Source of the DNA: Rhynochetos jubatus
Taxonomy: Eukaryota; Chordata; Aves; Eurypygiformes; Rhynochetidae
Length of the DNA stretch: 64,000 nt
Direction of reading: 5' to 3'
Assembly: GCA_027574665.1 (NCBI GenBank)
Contig: CM050655.1
Coordinates: 8,241,170-8,305,169, forward strand
Part shown: piece by piece, positions 25,188 to 38,700 of the stretch
Layout: each line of letters begins with the position of its first letter
Position numbering within the stretch: position 1 is the stretch's first letter
Notes under the pieces: model-generated
Seen by the model: only the letters and a program-made list of their open reading frames with translations
Databases searched by the model: none
What the model was told of the DNA's origin: nothing
Made by a program: the position numbers and the translations under genes

Positions 25188-27533
25188 TCACGCTGAGCGG
25201 GGTTGCTTTACTGCTGCTCAGTACCACGCGTTAGTCAGGCTGGGACTCAAAAGGACCTCTCTCAACCTTACCTCTCAAGGCAGTCTGCCTTGAATCTACC
25301 TGGAGCTCTGAGCAGAACCTAGAAGCAAGGAAACCAAGCAGTGGGTGTGTCAGAGGCAAGGAGAAATGTCCAAGCTCAGCAAGAAAAAAAAAATTTTGAA
25401 ACTTATGGCTCTGCTTCCCCATTACAGACCCAGTCTCTGTGTGAAAGGAGTACTTATTTACATGTTCAAATCAGCTTAGGTGCTTCTGCCACCTCAGTGT
25501 TTGCTGCCTGTTCAACAGTCAGATGATGTCCTAGGTGCCATGGGCCAATGACCTCAAGCTCCTAACACATATTTCTATTCCTTATTGTCACGCACGCCTT
25601 ACAGAAAATTCTTTGTACCAGATATTTATGATATACTGGTCCTCTCAGTGGCTCAGAGTCAACAGGGTAAGTGCCCCTCTCTGTACCCATGAAGATTACT
25701 TTAAGGAAAACTGGGCCTCATGAACAAAAGATGCTTGCAAGCTCCCTGCAGCCCAGCTTCAGTTCCATTAATACACAAGGCATTCCATTTCCTTCCTCCA
25801 ACTGTTTCCTGATGAAAGATGGAGGACTAGCAATTCATATGTCGTCACCTCCCCATCTCCAATCAGCTCAGCAGGATGGTCACTGAAAAACTTGACACGT
25901 AGTTCAAAAACAGTGAAGAAGATTGTGGGGTTTCTGGGGGTTAGGGGAGATCTGATGTGGAAGCTGTGAACTCTATAAACACAGTTTTCTTAGTAGAAAT
26001 ATTTCTTGGGTGTGAGGCCCAATTATTTAGTTCAGTCTCATCACACACAGTGGCAATCCCAGGAGGTATTTTTTTAATCATTCCATGATACTCAGAAGCA
26101 AAGTCAGACACCCAAGTTAAGCAACCAGATATATTTTAAGAGACTGTGAAAAGTTCCTTTGGAATTTAATCACAGACTCAGGGTAAAGAAAAGGAGTCAT
26201 TTCCCATATGCTGCTATTCAGCATTCTCTTAAGCATCAGCCAAGGTGTTACACCTGTGTCACAGGTCTAATCATGTGCAACAGCAAGCAATTCCTGAGCA
26301 GGCAATTATGCAGTTGGGAAATGTAGACAAGGTCTCTGAGAAGAGACGGATGCAAGCCTAAGTTCGTTGTTTTAAAGGTTACCAGAGATCTACAGAGCAG
26401 TACATGAGAAGCTATTCCTCCAAGACATAAAGGTAAGGTTCAGGCTCATAGGCTGGTGGACACAGATCCTTGACAAGACACACAGGGAAGTGAAAAACAT
26501 TCCAAAATTCATTTTTTCCTGACTGCTGAAATATTCTGTTTCAACACACGACTTTTCCCTCCTGCTTTAAAAGGAAAAGATGGAAACATTCACTGAACGT
26601 TATCAGTATTCCCAAGATTTAATGATTAAAAAATGAACTTTTCTACAGAGACAAAGAATAATCCAGCTCCACATCTCCACTGCAGCAACCTAACTGCCAC
26701 AGCACTGCTCAGAATAATTGACCAGCTTTGATCAGAGTAAAAGTCCTGCACCCTTGAAGTATGACTCCCTCTAATACCAACTTGAATCAATTTTTGCTCA
26801 CAATATTCATCTCCTATTTTAATGATTAGGAATATTAAAACTCAAATTTTAAAATCTGCATTGGTGCCTTTCTGAATCCAATTTATACAGACCTAAATCT
26901 ACCACTGGTATACAATGTACTAGCTCTTTGCTACTCCAAAGATCCATCGTAAACCAAAACAAAATCAATGACCACACTCCAGCTGGTGTCAGTAAATCTG
27001 GCCAGTAGAAGTACTTGGACAGCTCTTCCATAGGTCCTGGCTCACTTCCCACAAATGTCCCAATTAAGCCAGTCCTCATTCAGAATTCCCCAGACCCAGA
27101 AAGCCGCAAACCAGAAGCCAGATAACATCTATCCCAAAGGTGTTTGGCTAGCTTTCTGGATGCAGGCAATGAGATGTAAGTCCTCCAACTGTGGGCTGCA
27201 GCAAAGACAAATCCAAGCCATTAACAGAATGGTTGACTTCACAGTTCTGGTGTTGCAGGACTTTAGGAATCCATTCAGCCTACTGCCTGATTGACAGGTC
27301 CTTCAAATCATGAGCATTTTTATATAGGTCCCTTTTAAAAAGTAGACTTTCCTCTACTACTATGAGAGTAGCTGCAATTTCATGGATATTCATAACGTTA
27401 TGTTAGAAAGGTGTACACAACCAAATTTTTTTTATGCTGACCACTAATCCACAAGGAATAGCAGACAGATTGTTGTTGTTCTGAGATTAATGCTTATAAT
27501 TTACAAGGATGACAAGAACCTGAAAAATAACTC

Positions 27534-27545
27534 TTTTTTTTTTTT
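27534..27545. repeat. T12 homopolymer
   Basis: Twelve consecutive T bases. Read on the minus strand it would be a short A tail, but no retroposon body is recognisable next to it. Confidence 0.9.
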
Positions 27546-29745
27546 ACCTTTGGAGATGGTTCTTTGCCCAAAGACACGCAGAGCAATGCTGCAAAGGCAG
27601 GAGTTTGTTGACTTTTTGCTTTGTCAAATGGTATCATACGTTCCCATTCCCATTTACTAGGAAGTGCTACATTCACAAAATTTAATTCCTACTTAAACTC
27701 CAAAGTTCCTCGGTGCTAAAGGAAACACAAAGTCCATCCATATCCAGCTTGCTACACGCTGTGAATTCTTACAAGCAGGAATACAGAATGCCTGTACGGC
27801 AGCTACATCACTGGAAGACTGAGTGTACGAAGAAACGAACGCCTCATCTACGCAGACCAGTCTCAAGACACACCAGTGACTACTGAGTTGCTGAAAATAA
27901 ACACTGATTTCAGCTCAAAGGTTTCCTCAGATGTTACTGGGTTTCTATGCTCTTCCTTCTATACCTTTAAAAGCGGATTTCCCTGAAAGACATGGATGCT
28001 AGAAATGGATACCTCACTTTTAACCCTGAAAGACTTGAGAGCTTATCAAGACCAGGATATTTTATAAGAGAAAGACTTCCCCTTCTCAGAGAAGAAGGAT
28101 TTTTGACATTCTTAACATGTTTATGTTACAGAAGTCAGGCAGATTCTGGCTTCCTAGGTACCAGGAAGAATAGCTAGAATGAAATAACTATCAGACTGAG
28201 GGCCCAACTTTAGTACCCAGCCAATCCACTTGCTTCAATTAACATCAGAACCATCCATGGATATGCAGAAGTGAACAAAACTTTTGTAGCTCTCTTAAGA
28301 GATGGAAAACACTGCACAAATATTGATTTCTCTCTTCCTCCCTATGCCTTAGATCATTAAATATTAATAATGCCAATACATTAATGGTGTAAACTTTCAC
28401 ATCAAGCAGCGACTTAAATAATTAATTGAGAGAATAGAAGACAAACACCTAATGTGTTAATTGCTTGAATGAGTAGAGCAGATGGTAGGAATCAGCACAA
28501 TTGTATGGAAGCCATAGGGAAGCATTATTGGATCCAGAATCATCCCCACAGTCAAGAATGAACTCTGCTTGTTCTTTGTTCCCCTTTCCAGTTAGGTTCC
28601 CCAGCCTAATTTCCGTCCATTCTCAATAAATCCTCTAGCTTAAGAGAAGGCCGGGCAACTAAGGATCAGGGAACGTAACTACATGAAGAACTTTCAGTGG
28701 AGATTTAGTAAAACTACACTGACTTCCTGTGGTGGGTTAGAAACTACTGTGAAACCCCATCTTGACAAACCTTTGACTGAATAACCAGGTTTACATTTTC
28801 CTATTAGAGTGAGAATGCAGGGAACATCAAGCACCTAGGAGGGCTGCAGCCAAGACATTACCCCAATGCTATTTTCCCACACTTTAGGTACAGATGTTTT
28901 CAGTATGTGAGCATTAACACTCTGCCTTTCTAATTATGCAGGCTTAGACTCTTACATCATGTTTAAGAAGTCATAAATTTAGTGTAATAAATCTTAGCTA
29001 AAACTTTTAACGCAAAGTGTGTTCAGCACTACTTAGAAATTACTTTTAAATTCCATGTTTGCAGGGCTCATACATGTCCACAAGATTCTGAGAACATCTA
29101 ATTCTCTCTTCAATGCAAAAGCCACGTTGTGGGGGTTTCATACCTAGAGAATACTCTCAAGGTTTGAACATTCAAGGGCGAATGTTCAAAACAGTATTAG
29201 AAAATAATGTGAGATTAATTAACCTCTCTCCTCTTCTGCCATGCAATCAGCTCTGCCTGTATCTAAGCTGTTGGAGAAACCTGTTGCAAGCCTTAAATTG
29301 TAGATCACCAGTGATGTCTGCAAGGTAAGGCAAGTAAACATCCATGTTTCCTTATGCCTTTGGCTTTCTTGCTCGGCACATGTGAGCTGACTAAACAGAG
29401 AAGAGCATCAGCTGTTGCATCATTTCCACAAAAGGAGATGAGCTCAGGGGTTCAGTTCTAAAGACATACACCTAACTTAAGGTGGCAAATTATTTAGCAG
29501 GAAACTGAAATGGGACATTGGCTCTAAGTGTCTAAAGAAAGTCTGAAGTGTGAAAAGACTTGATCATATCTCAGCTGCCAACACATCTCCAAGATGATAT
29601 AAAGGGAGTGGAAACAACTTTTTGAAGATGTGCCTTTACGGTAAATCACTTCTTTTTTAATGAGGTTTAAGAGAACCTGAGCAACCTCTAAGGCTTACTG
29701 CCTCTTCATGTCTTTGCCTAGTTTGTTCTGACTGAGCAACAAAAT

Positions 29746-29767
29746 TAATTAATCAAGTGATTAATTA
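29746..29767. promoter_or_regulatory. 10-bp perfect palindrome with homeodomain and NKX2-type cores
   Basis: TAATTAATCA (29746-29755) and TGATTAATTA (29758-29767) are exact reverse complements separated by AG. Each arm contains TAATTA and TGATTAAT homeodomain-type cores, and the centre reads TCAAGTGA, an NKX2-class consensus (TNAAGTG). This is the layout of a dimeric homeodomain site. Only the sequence match is seen; function is inferred and AT-rich DNA favours such palindromes. Confidence 0.35.
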
Positions 29768-32719
29768 CTCAAGTCCATATGACTTTTTTTTTTTTACTTC
29801 CTCATAACAATAACCCATTTGGATTTGTACAGACATACTGTATCCTTATTTTCGATGTGTGACAGGAATTAGTTTCTCATGAAAATAACACCTTGACAAT
29901 CCCTAAGATACCAGCAGTACATCTTCTGAACCTACCACTAGACTGATGGATGAATGAATATTATTTAGTGATTCATTGTTCTGCATTCACAGGATAGTTT
30001 ATAGATGCTTTTACAGCAGTATTGAAAATTTATATTGACACTGACTGAGTAGCAAACACAAAGACAGCAAACAATCCAGTCTGTGAATGAATTAAATCCA
30101 TGAGCTTGCAGAAACAAGTACAGGTTTTGTAGCATAAGCTGAAATCAAATTGTAGGTTGGTTGGTGTGCTGGATGTTTACTGCATTTTGTCCATTAGCTG
30201 TCTTTATAGCATGTCTGGAATCTGCTCCAGGAAGATCTAGGCTGGACATTCCCTTCCAAGCACTGGAGGAACATTCCTGCATTACCAAGAATAGATGGAG
30301 GGAGTTATTTACTAAGTATTTCTGCAATTCCAATTGATCACACTTATATAGGAAAAGCCAAAGGAGACAGCAAGTCGCTCACTGGAGCTTGCAGAAGCAC
30401 TCCAGGTTGGGGTTATGTTCAGCTAAGGAGAACACCTCTCCCAGCCACCTGCCTCTTTGTCATCCGGACAAGAGTGTCTCAAGCCAGGACTGAGGGCAAG
30501 AACGAAAGAGTGCTGAGGACTTGATGACCACATAGTAGGTATCATGGCAAAGTTATTTTAGACAAGTTCTAGTCTGATTCTGTGGCCTAAGGGCTGTTAG
30601 CAGTCCTATCAGCACTATCTTATCCCTGTTTCCTCTGCCGAATGAACTTTGCAGCTTCCTTCCACACCCTCTTTGGTTTGGTGTACTGAGTTTGACTTCA
30701 TAATTACTTCATGAAACTAAACTTATTCCACAGCAACAAGATAGAGTTTTCTGTAGTTTCCCAAAGGAAAACTTGAGGGTGTGTTTTCCTACAGTTATAT
30801 ATATAGCCTGACCTATTTCAAATGCCATTTTTCAGTTCTTCCAGGCACAAGTGCTCACATCTTCACTTGGAGAGGTTCATCACAAGATCCTGTCTGTGCT
30901 CTCAGGATTTGTTTTTTTAAAAGGCCAACAACAGCTTCCTTAATAAAGCTTTTATCCTCGTGTTGGCAATGGCAAAACCCAACAAAATGTCACTGGTTTG
31001 GGATACATTAGGCTGTTCTAGTGAAGTTAACGTATTATTGTTATTCTTGTTATTCTGTCTTTTGAAAGAGACTGATCCATAGGCAATCTTGTGAGATTAA
31101 ATCAAAATGGACTTTAGAAATAATAATTTTTATGCTGGAGCCTGCTCAGGCGCTCAGGCACTCAGATACTTAAACACCTTTCAGGAAAATCAGAGCTGTA
31201 AATGTAGATTCTACCACTTAAGATTACCACTTGTGTTTGAGACATTCCTCAGAAGATTTCTGACTCTTAAATCAATTAAAAAGTGAAATAAGAAGGTCCC
31301 TTCTTGATATGCATTTTCCTTGCTGCTAAATAAAGTTAAACTCGAGGTCTGCCCAAAGTAATTAATTCTCCTCAAGATTTGATTATAAAACCACTGGCAA
31401 GAATTCTTTATTACTTTTCCCAGTACCATTACCAATATTCAATTCACCGTTCCCTACACAATAGTAATAAACTGCTTGGAAAACTAATACTCTTTAAGAG
31501 TATTTGAATGATGGCTGCATCCATTACATAGCACACATGTAAATGTCTTTGGACACCTCAGAATCCTCTTGTCCAGTAAAGTTTAGTTCAATAGCATTAA
31601 CAATACAAAGCAGAAGGCTTGACTAGGCTTAGATCTCTGTCTTGTCTCACAGATGCCTGAAGTAAATGATTCTAATGCTCTAATTATTGCATCAGCTTTT
31701 CAAGTGTAATTATTTTTACACCTAGAGGAATGTTGACACTGTTTAAAGGAAGACATAACCCATAAATCAAGAATGTGCTTTTAAACAAAACTGTTTCCAA
31801 GTAAAAACTACTCCAAAATAAGCACTGAATACACTAATAAGAGTAGAAGGATGCAAGAAAATATTCTAACTTTATGAAGGATGCAGCGTCACATTTTGGG
31901 CTAAATCTGCAAGGTGTGTTCAATTACAAGCAGTAAAGTCACAGCCACTAAACAAGTTACCACCTGCTAGCAGAGCTGCTATAACGGGCCTAATATATCC
32001 TAAGCCTGGAACAATTGTCCAGGTAAACACTCAGGCTCAGCTTAAACTGTCCTTAAGGCAGCACCGTGTCCCAGCTAGACTACTGTACTCTGCAGAGAAG
32101 GATGAATAAAGCTAAACAGAGTTTGGTGCTATTTTGACTAGATTGTTTCTGACGTCTAAATGAGACTGAGAGTGCTCTATTTAGGTTGACAGTAGAGTGA
32201 ACTGAGATCCGACCAGCTCCTAACCGCCCTGATTCGTCATCTGGAGAGCTGACACGCTTCACATGAGCCAGTGGTTTATTCCTGTAAGTAAACAAGGCAC
32301 ATTGGAGCAGGACACAGTAACAATGAGCACTTGAAAACACAAGACCTTTGGATCTAGCCCAAGGGCCAGGAATCATTTAGCAATGCTCTCACGTAGGAAA
32401 GCTAAGAATACACTCCGGAACTAATTACAAAAGTCTTGACTATTGGGTGAAAAATTCAGTTTTTGAAGGGATATTTCCATCCGTACTGAAGTTTTTCTAA
32501 AAATACGGCTAACAATGAGAACAACAGCGCCATCCAATTGTGAACAAGCACCAAAGCTGCTGATGAGAGGGAAGAACATCGTACCTTGGATTTCTGATTA
32601 GAGATGTGCTGTGCACAACACAAGTCTTTGCAGCAATATTTTCTCATTCTCTGTCTTTTTGAGCCTGTTAAATCTCTTTCCCCTGCTAACGCAGGTCTGA
32701 CCTCTCTGTAGAGATATTC

Positions 32720-32757
32720 CTTCCCCTGGAAAATAATAATTTCATTTCCAGGGGAGG
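32720..32757. repeat. short inverted repeat (perfect 11-bp stem, 12-nt loop)
   Basis: TCCCCTGGAAA (32722-32732) pairs perfectly with TTTCCAGGGGA (32745-32755), leaving a 12-base A/T-rich loop. Outside the stem there is one T:G wobble and one more C:G pair. The hairpin is too short for a typical microRNA precursor (about 60-80 nt) and matches none I know. Confidence 0.6.
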
Positions 32758-35700
32758 TAGAGAGAATATAAAACATATCTTTGAACAGGAAGTTCTTTTA
32801 CTCACTCCAAACAAATATTTGGTGATTTTTTATTCTTTTTTTAAGAAAATAAAGAAATAAAAGAAAATAAAGGAATCAGAAACAGTCAGGAAGGAGGGAA
32901 TGGATTCCAAGGTGAAACTCTCATCCCGTGCTCTTTATTTATTAGTGTGTGCATACCTGCCATTTCTCTATATTTGTCCCAAAAGGCATAGCTCTTCTTA
33001 CAGGCTCCTCCACATGTGCTACAAAATAATAACATTACATGACAGGTAGAAGGACGGAATCCTAGCTCTGCTGCGTGCACAATGCTAATGCATGCAGACA
33101 GCTAGGGTTACCCCATCCGTGTAGTTTTTAATACACTTCTCCAGATTCACAGATTTTTGCCTTTTGCCTTCAAAGCACTGTTCTTCCTACAAACACATTT
33201 CTTCCACAGGCAATAGTGAAGCTTCTTCACCGCTAGTAACAGCAGGAGTTTTTAGGAAGGATACTCATTACCTTGGAAAATAACTTTCTTCCAATTACTT
33301 TAGATAATTAAATTCAGCTATCAGCCAAGGACATTCTTCAAAACATCAGTATCTTCATTACTTTAGACATACAGTTACCACTATTACAATCTGTTCTCCA
33401 ATAGCATTGGAGCAGAAAGAATTCCTAGAATTTGACGTTTAAAGCCATATCTCACATTATGATTAAATTATTATTCCTTCTCCAATGAGAACAGAAAAAA
33501 AAAGAGCTTCTTTTAACCTGGGGTTGGTAGGGAAATTAAAGTTTCACTGACCAAAGTCTGAATAGTTCTCCAGCTAGGCATCCTGTTTAGGGATGTTTTC
33601 TCATTAGCTCAGACACACACGCTGCATTCCTTGGTGTCATGTGCCCAATTCCAAAACCCATTAGGAAGTCACGAGGTAAAAGGTGCGTGAGTGTGACTGC
33701 ATAAACAACCCACAAGCTAGCAGGACACGTTCATGTCTCTGCAACCCTCTCCATAACATCACGAGTGTGGTCTCTTCTGCTCCTGTTCATAAATCTGGGA
33801 ATAAGAGTGTCTTGTCCATCTACAGGTTTTAGCAGACAAAGCATTCCAGAGCGGGGTCAGAAAAGTAATAGCTGGCTACTAGCACTGAGCCTGTTGTCCC
33901 TGCAGCCGTTTGGGATACATGGCTTTGTTCAGCTCTGCCAGCCTTTTCAAACAGGGTGCGAATGTGAGGTTGCACTTCTAGTGCATCCCCCAAACAGCCA
34001 CTGTAACAGGCGAATGAACAGATAACTCTGTTAGGCAGGAACGGGAGTCAAGGCCCCAGCCTCTCTTCAAGGCAGGTGATTTCCAACATTTTGGCCAACA
34101 AAGGCTTGGTTTTTCCACCCTTCCTGCTGCAGCAGAAACAAGGTACCAGTTCTGCATAGCTGCCCTAACACACTGCAGCATATTTCACCCAGCAACCTTT
34201 TGGCACTCATTTTACAACAGGTAATGAGGAGCAGAGTGTCCTATGGCCTGCAAAAAAACAGAAGGAAAGTGTTATCATCTGTGGTGGAACTCAGGGTTTT
34301 GCATGGTATAACACTGTTTCCTTTCTTCTTACATCTAAATGTTCTCAAGAATGTACTGCCTTATCTGTCCTCAAAGTGATCATGAGTGAGTATTTTGCTC
34401 CGTTCAAGTATATCTCTTTCCAGTTAAGCTTGCGTTTCAAGATCAGGAAGTTCTCTATCAAGTGAAATGATGTAACCCAAAAGTACATGAAAATGCTGTA
34501 AAACAGTCACAGTGTTCAAGCAGTCAGTGTTCCTGCTTCTCAGCTAAATTATAAGCTTGAAGATTTTGTTCCCTTAGCATTTTACATCATGTTTAACTAC
34601 TTAAATCCCAAACGAGTGGTCTCAGCAGTCATAATGAAAAACAAAACGCAAAACCCAAGAATCTATTGAGGTTTTATCATTGTTCATTGTGATTTGTACT
34701 GTAAATGTTTCTGAAACTTTTCCAACTCTAGAGCAAAATAATCAAATACACAAAGTGAGACTTTCTATCGCTAATTTCTCAGTTTATTGATATTAATGGG
34801 ATGGCACCCATTAGGTCAATATTTTGTTTGTTTGCAAAATACCACAGCTGTTCACATTTCTGCTGTACATGCCACAAGGAATCTTCAGAAAAGTGCCAGA
34901 TTGTCTTCTATACTTCTAACAGCAGGGGACAGAAATGGAAGGGACATGTCCTGTGTTTACAGACCCATTTGTATTAGAAGTTGCAAGTTTGGTGATTAAT
35001 AAACAGCTCTAATAAAGTCTTCCCAACGCAAGATCTAGCTACATTAAAAAAGACTACTTGTTTGACTCTGGTTGAATTACTGCTCTTAACATAAGGCCAC
35101 CTGGGGATAATGAACAGCTGATTTAATTTTTAATCAGCATTTAAAAGCCTTTTAAGTGGGGCTCATTTTCATTAGTTTAAATAAAGAACACCTCGAAAAG
35201 TGAAAGGTCATTAAACCTCTGGAAATACATTCATGGCAAGACTTCAGCTAAACATAGGTCCTTTTAACAGGGTGTCGAGGGATTTATTAAATATAATGTG
35301 AACAATTGCTCATTTCTGCAGTCAAACAGAGCCTCATAAAGGGATCTATTGTCTCATCGATGCCTTGCACAGGAAATTGCTGTAAGAAATGTATTTTGAA
35401 CCTGCCTGTGCAGTCTGAAAGCATCTTTCTAAAGACCCCACTGCACAAGGTGTACAGATCTCAGTTTCAGTGAGAGCTGGGAAGACTGTACACCTCCCAG
35501 GATTAGGTGTGATGAGTAGCACGGCTGTAATAAGGGCCCAGCTGCTTGGTAAGGAGGAATATTTTGCGTCTCAGTACTTTGATATGAGACAAGCCCATTT
35601 TCTAATTGGCATTCAGGTTCAGCACTTGTGAGGGAGCTGTACACACCTGGTTGTGCATCCCTTTTTACTCTTCCTGTTTATCCCAGGTTATAGGGCAGGC

Positions 35701-38700
35701 TTTCCAAAATATGCCTATTTTCCTTGTCTACAGAACAGATTGATGTTATGAGACTAACTTGCATACCCTTCAAGTTTCTAATAAAATGCTGTCAAGCATA
35801 AATAAATATGGATATGATGAAGGATTGGAAAGTTCATCCAGTAAACAAGGGGCTACCCTGAAAAACATGAGGCTCAATTCCATCATGTCATTCTCAGTTT
35901 TGTTCCATTCTCAGAGCAGTCTGGGGTTTTTTTTAATTAATTTTTTTCATGAGCCTGTAAACATATAATAGAACATTACTTATAACTTCAAGCTGGGAGC
36001 TTCAGCTCCTGTGATGCTCATTTTTCACAAGCAATCAGCAAAATGAATGAGATTCAAGTCACATTTAGCATTGTTCAGGCTATTTAACATCGCAGCCAGA
36101 AAAAGCTACCAGATTCATGCAAGCTGTATAATGCTGCTTCTTTTCAGGGTATTTGTACTGAACTTAAGAGGATACAGACAATAAGAAGTCACACTACTCC
36201 ATGTCTTGCCAGCCATAGGGTCTAGGTGAGGAATACCAAAGAATAGCCACAGCCCCTGGAAAAATTAAAAAACCCCAAACCAAAAAACAGAAAGTGAGAG
36301 AGCACGCGATTGGGCTTTATAGAGACTTTCCATTGTACTCAAAACTTTGTAGCAAGTCAGTACCAAGGTAAATGTTCCCAAACCCCTCACTAACTGGAAG
36401 AAAAATTAGTTTCAAACTCCAAAGCTTCCACTTCAGGAAAGATTTAAAATAACCATTCCACGTCCTGAAGGGGTCAGGTTGGGATTCATCTGAACGTACT
36501 GGGTTTTACTGTCCCTGACAAGTGCTCAGCTAAAGTGTTGGTTCTTATCATGACAATTCATTCTGCTGGTGTGTAACATGGGCTAGGAATCCAAGAGGGA
36601 GATGGTGGGCATGCTAGAGTAAGCTCACATCAGAGCAAGCTCGAGGCGCTCGGTATCCCTCAATGCTATGCTGCACTCATCCATTGACTACACAACTCTT
36701 GTTGAGTTCAACAGTCTTATGCTTTGTATCAAAAAGCCGAATTTGACCCCTCCATTCATAAATTCTATCCAAATCAGTCAGGATTTCAGGTTTGAGACAA
36801 TGCTTTGTACACTGCATGTATATGTGAAACAGACTTAAGTATCTGGCTGAATTTCTACATGACATGAAGGGAATAATCTCTGTGCCCAAGTTTTCTTGTC
36901 AGAAACATTAACTTCACTTCCCCACCTCAGCCTGTTAGACGGCTTAACTGCCTCTTCATGCAGAAGACAGGTCTCATGAAAACTATTTCCTCCTAATCAC
37001 TAAAGATTTGAGCCTACAGATTTGCAAAATGAAATCACACATTATTACTCAGGTTTTTCCTTTAAAGCAGCTGCATGAAGTTCCTTCCCTAAGAACAGAT
37101 AAGCTTAGTGAGGCTGACAAATGTTTTTAAGTACAGGGAAAATTCACAGCTACACATGCCTACATGTGTGCCTCAAGCACACGGGCAGACTGATGCTTTG
37201 AGAGATGTCAGAAAAACTAGCAATTCTCCTGAAAGGATCAAGCCACTTTTAATTATTGACACAAAAGTAATTATTTTATGATGCAGAAATTGTAAAAACT
37301 CCATATTTACATTTTCTTAGGTAGCGGTGTCCTTTCAATCTTACCAACATCCAGGCTGAAACATGGAGAACAATAGGGAAGATGGGGCAGTTTCACTGTT
37401 TAACACCAGCAGTGCTGTTCTAAACGTTAGAGATTCTAATGCTGTGCTTCCCTACGTGTTTTCTGGCTTTTTTCTATTTTTGGAAGGATGTACTGTGTAT
37501 TTCCATCCAACAAATGATAAAATGATTAAGTATATGATAACTAGCGATTAACTAAGGACTTTGATCTTTTACAGAACTGCCGTGGCAGAAAGATAATACG
37601 TAGTTGACCGCTTCCAAATAGGGGGGAAAAAACCCCTCCCAGAAATAAAGAACTTGTGTTTTAAATTAAAACAAGGACTAGGTTTCCAAGGGCATGTGAT
37701 CATTAATTTCTAAAGGTCATGGCTTGCTTATCAGGTGACATTAATGGAATCACTGACCTGTATCAAAAGTTGTGGAAAGAACAAACTTATGTTCTTTGAA
37801 ACAAATAGATTGGTGCCCTGTCTTGGCCACAGAGACTACCCTAGCTTGTTGTCACCTGTGAGTTGTCCACACACAGCATGGTGACACCAAATCTTGAGTG
37901 ATATTCCCAGGAATCTCTGACTACAAATGATGTTTCAATTGCTGCAGTTCAGGATGAAAAAAAATCTAGATCAAATAAGAGGGATACACTGTGGATGGAA
38001 GGCGAAGAACTACAGGTCCTGTTTTTAAAATGTGCTGTCCTTCCACCCAGTACCCAGTGCTGTGGTCACTACAAAATATTGTGAATCCAACCTTGCACTT
38101 TCACCTCAGATTATCTGGAAGTGTACAAAAAATGCCACTCAACCCTAGGAGAAATACAGTCTGTAAGATCTGACATGAGTCCAATGCTGCTACCACTTCC
38201 ATGAAAAAACCCCCGATGTGCTAAAAACTAGATCCTACTTAGACTAGTTACATGAATGATAGCTATTATATCAGCATAGAACAAATGTAATGATCTTTAC
38301 AGGAGAGATTGTTTGGTTTATTAGTTAGATGATTAATTTTAAACTCATAGTAATTAGTATAACAGAGAAATCTCCTGTTAAAATAAGCCAACTTGGAGTT
38401 TATTAAGTGAAAAAAATCCATCCAACATTGTTGGCTCTTTGTCTAAATGACAATTGTCTAAATGCCCTTTTAAAAAACACCTTTGTTTCTGTTTACTCTT
38501 GAGTGGACAGACTAGCCAACTGGAAAACCAAGTAAATGCTATTTGAAAGTTCTTTGCAGGCTTCATGTGTTAAAACTGACTGAACTGACTTTTGATATGC
38601 CTACAATTTGTGTTTCTGCACACAGAGCAGAGTTTCAGAAACTGGAACCATGTGACTAACTCTAATTTATGTTTTACATAATTCCCAATGTATCCATTGG

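Larger units (their letters stand above)
21823..32719. other. long non-coding stretch, no gene recognised
   Basis: About 11 kb. It starts with a T/G-rich low-complexity patch just past the LTR (about 21860-21915, GGTTTT-like units). The longest open frame is 111 codons (23192-23527, plus) with no known motif. Other contents are a CTCF-type motif (24515-24528), T12 runs (27534-27545 and 29784-29795), a homeodomain-type palindrome (29746-29767) and a small 8-bp tandem repeat, GCTCAGGC twice, at 31144-31159. No exon or RNA gene could be supported. Confidence 0.6.

Noticed and set aside
26849-27079. 76-codon minus-strand open frame with Trp- and Pro-rich content that looks protein-like
   Set aside because: No similarity to a known protein that I can identify and no flanking exon. 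It needs a protein search before any call.
37618-37640. G-run/A-run/C-run (GGGGGGAAAAAACCCC) as a hairpin or terminator
   Set aside because: It is a very short simple-sequence palindrome in vertebrate DNA, where such terminators have no role.
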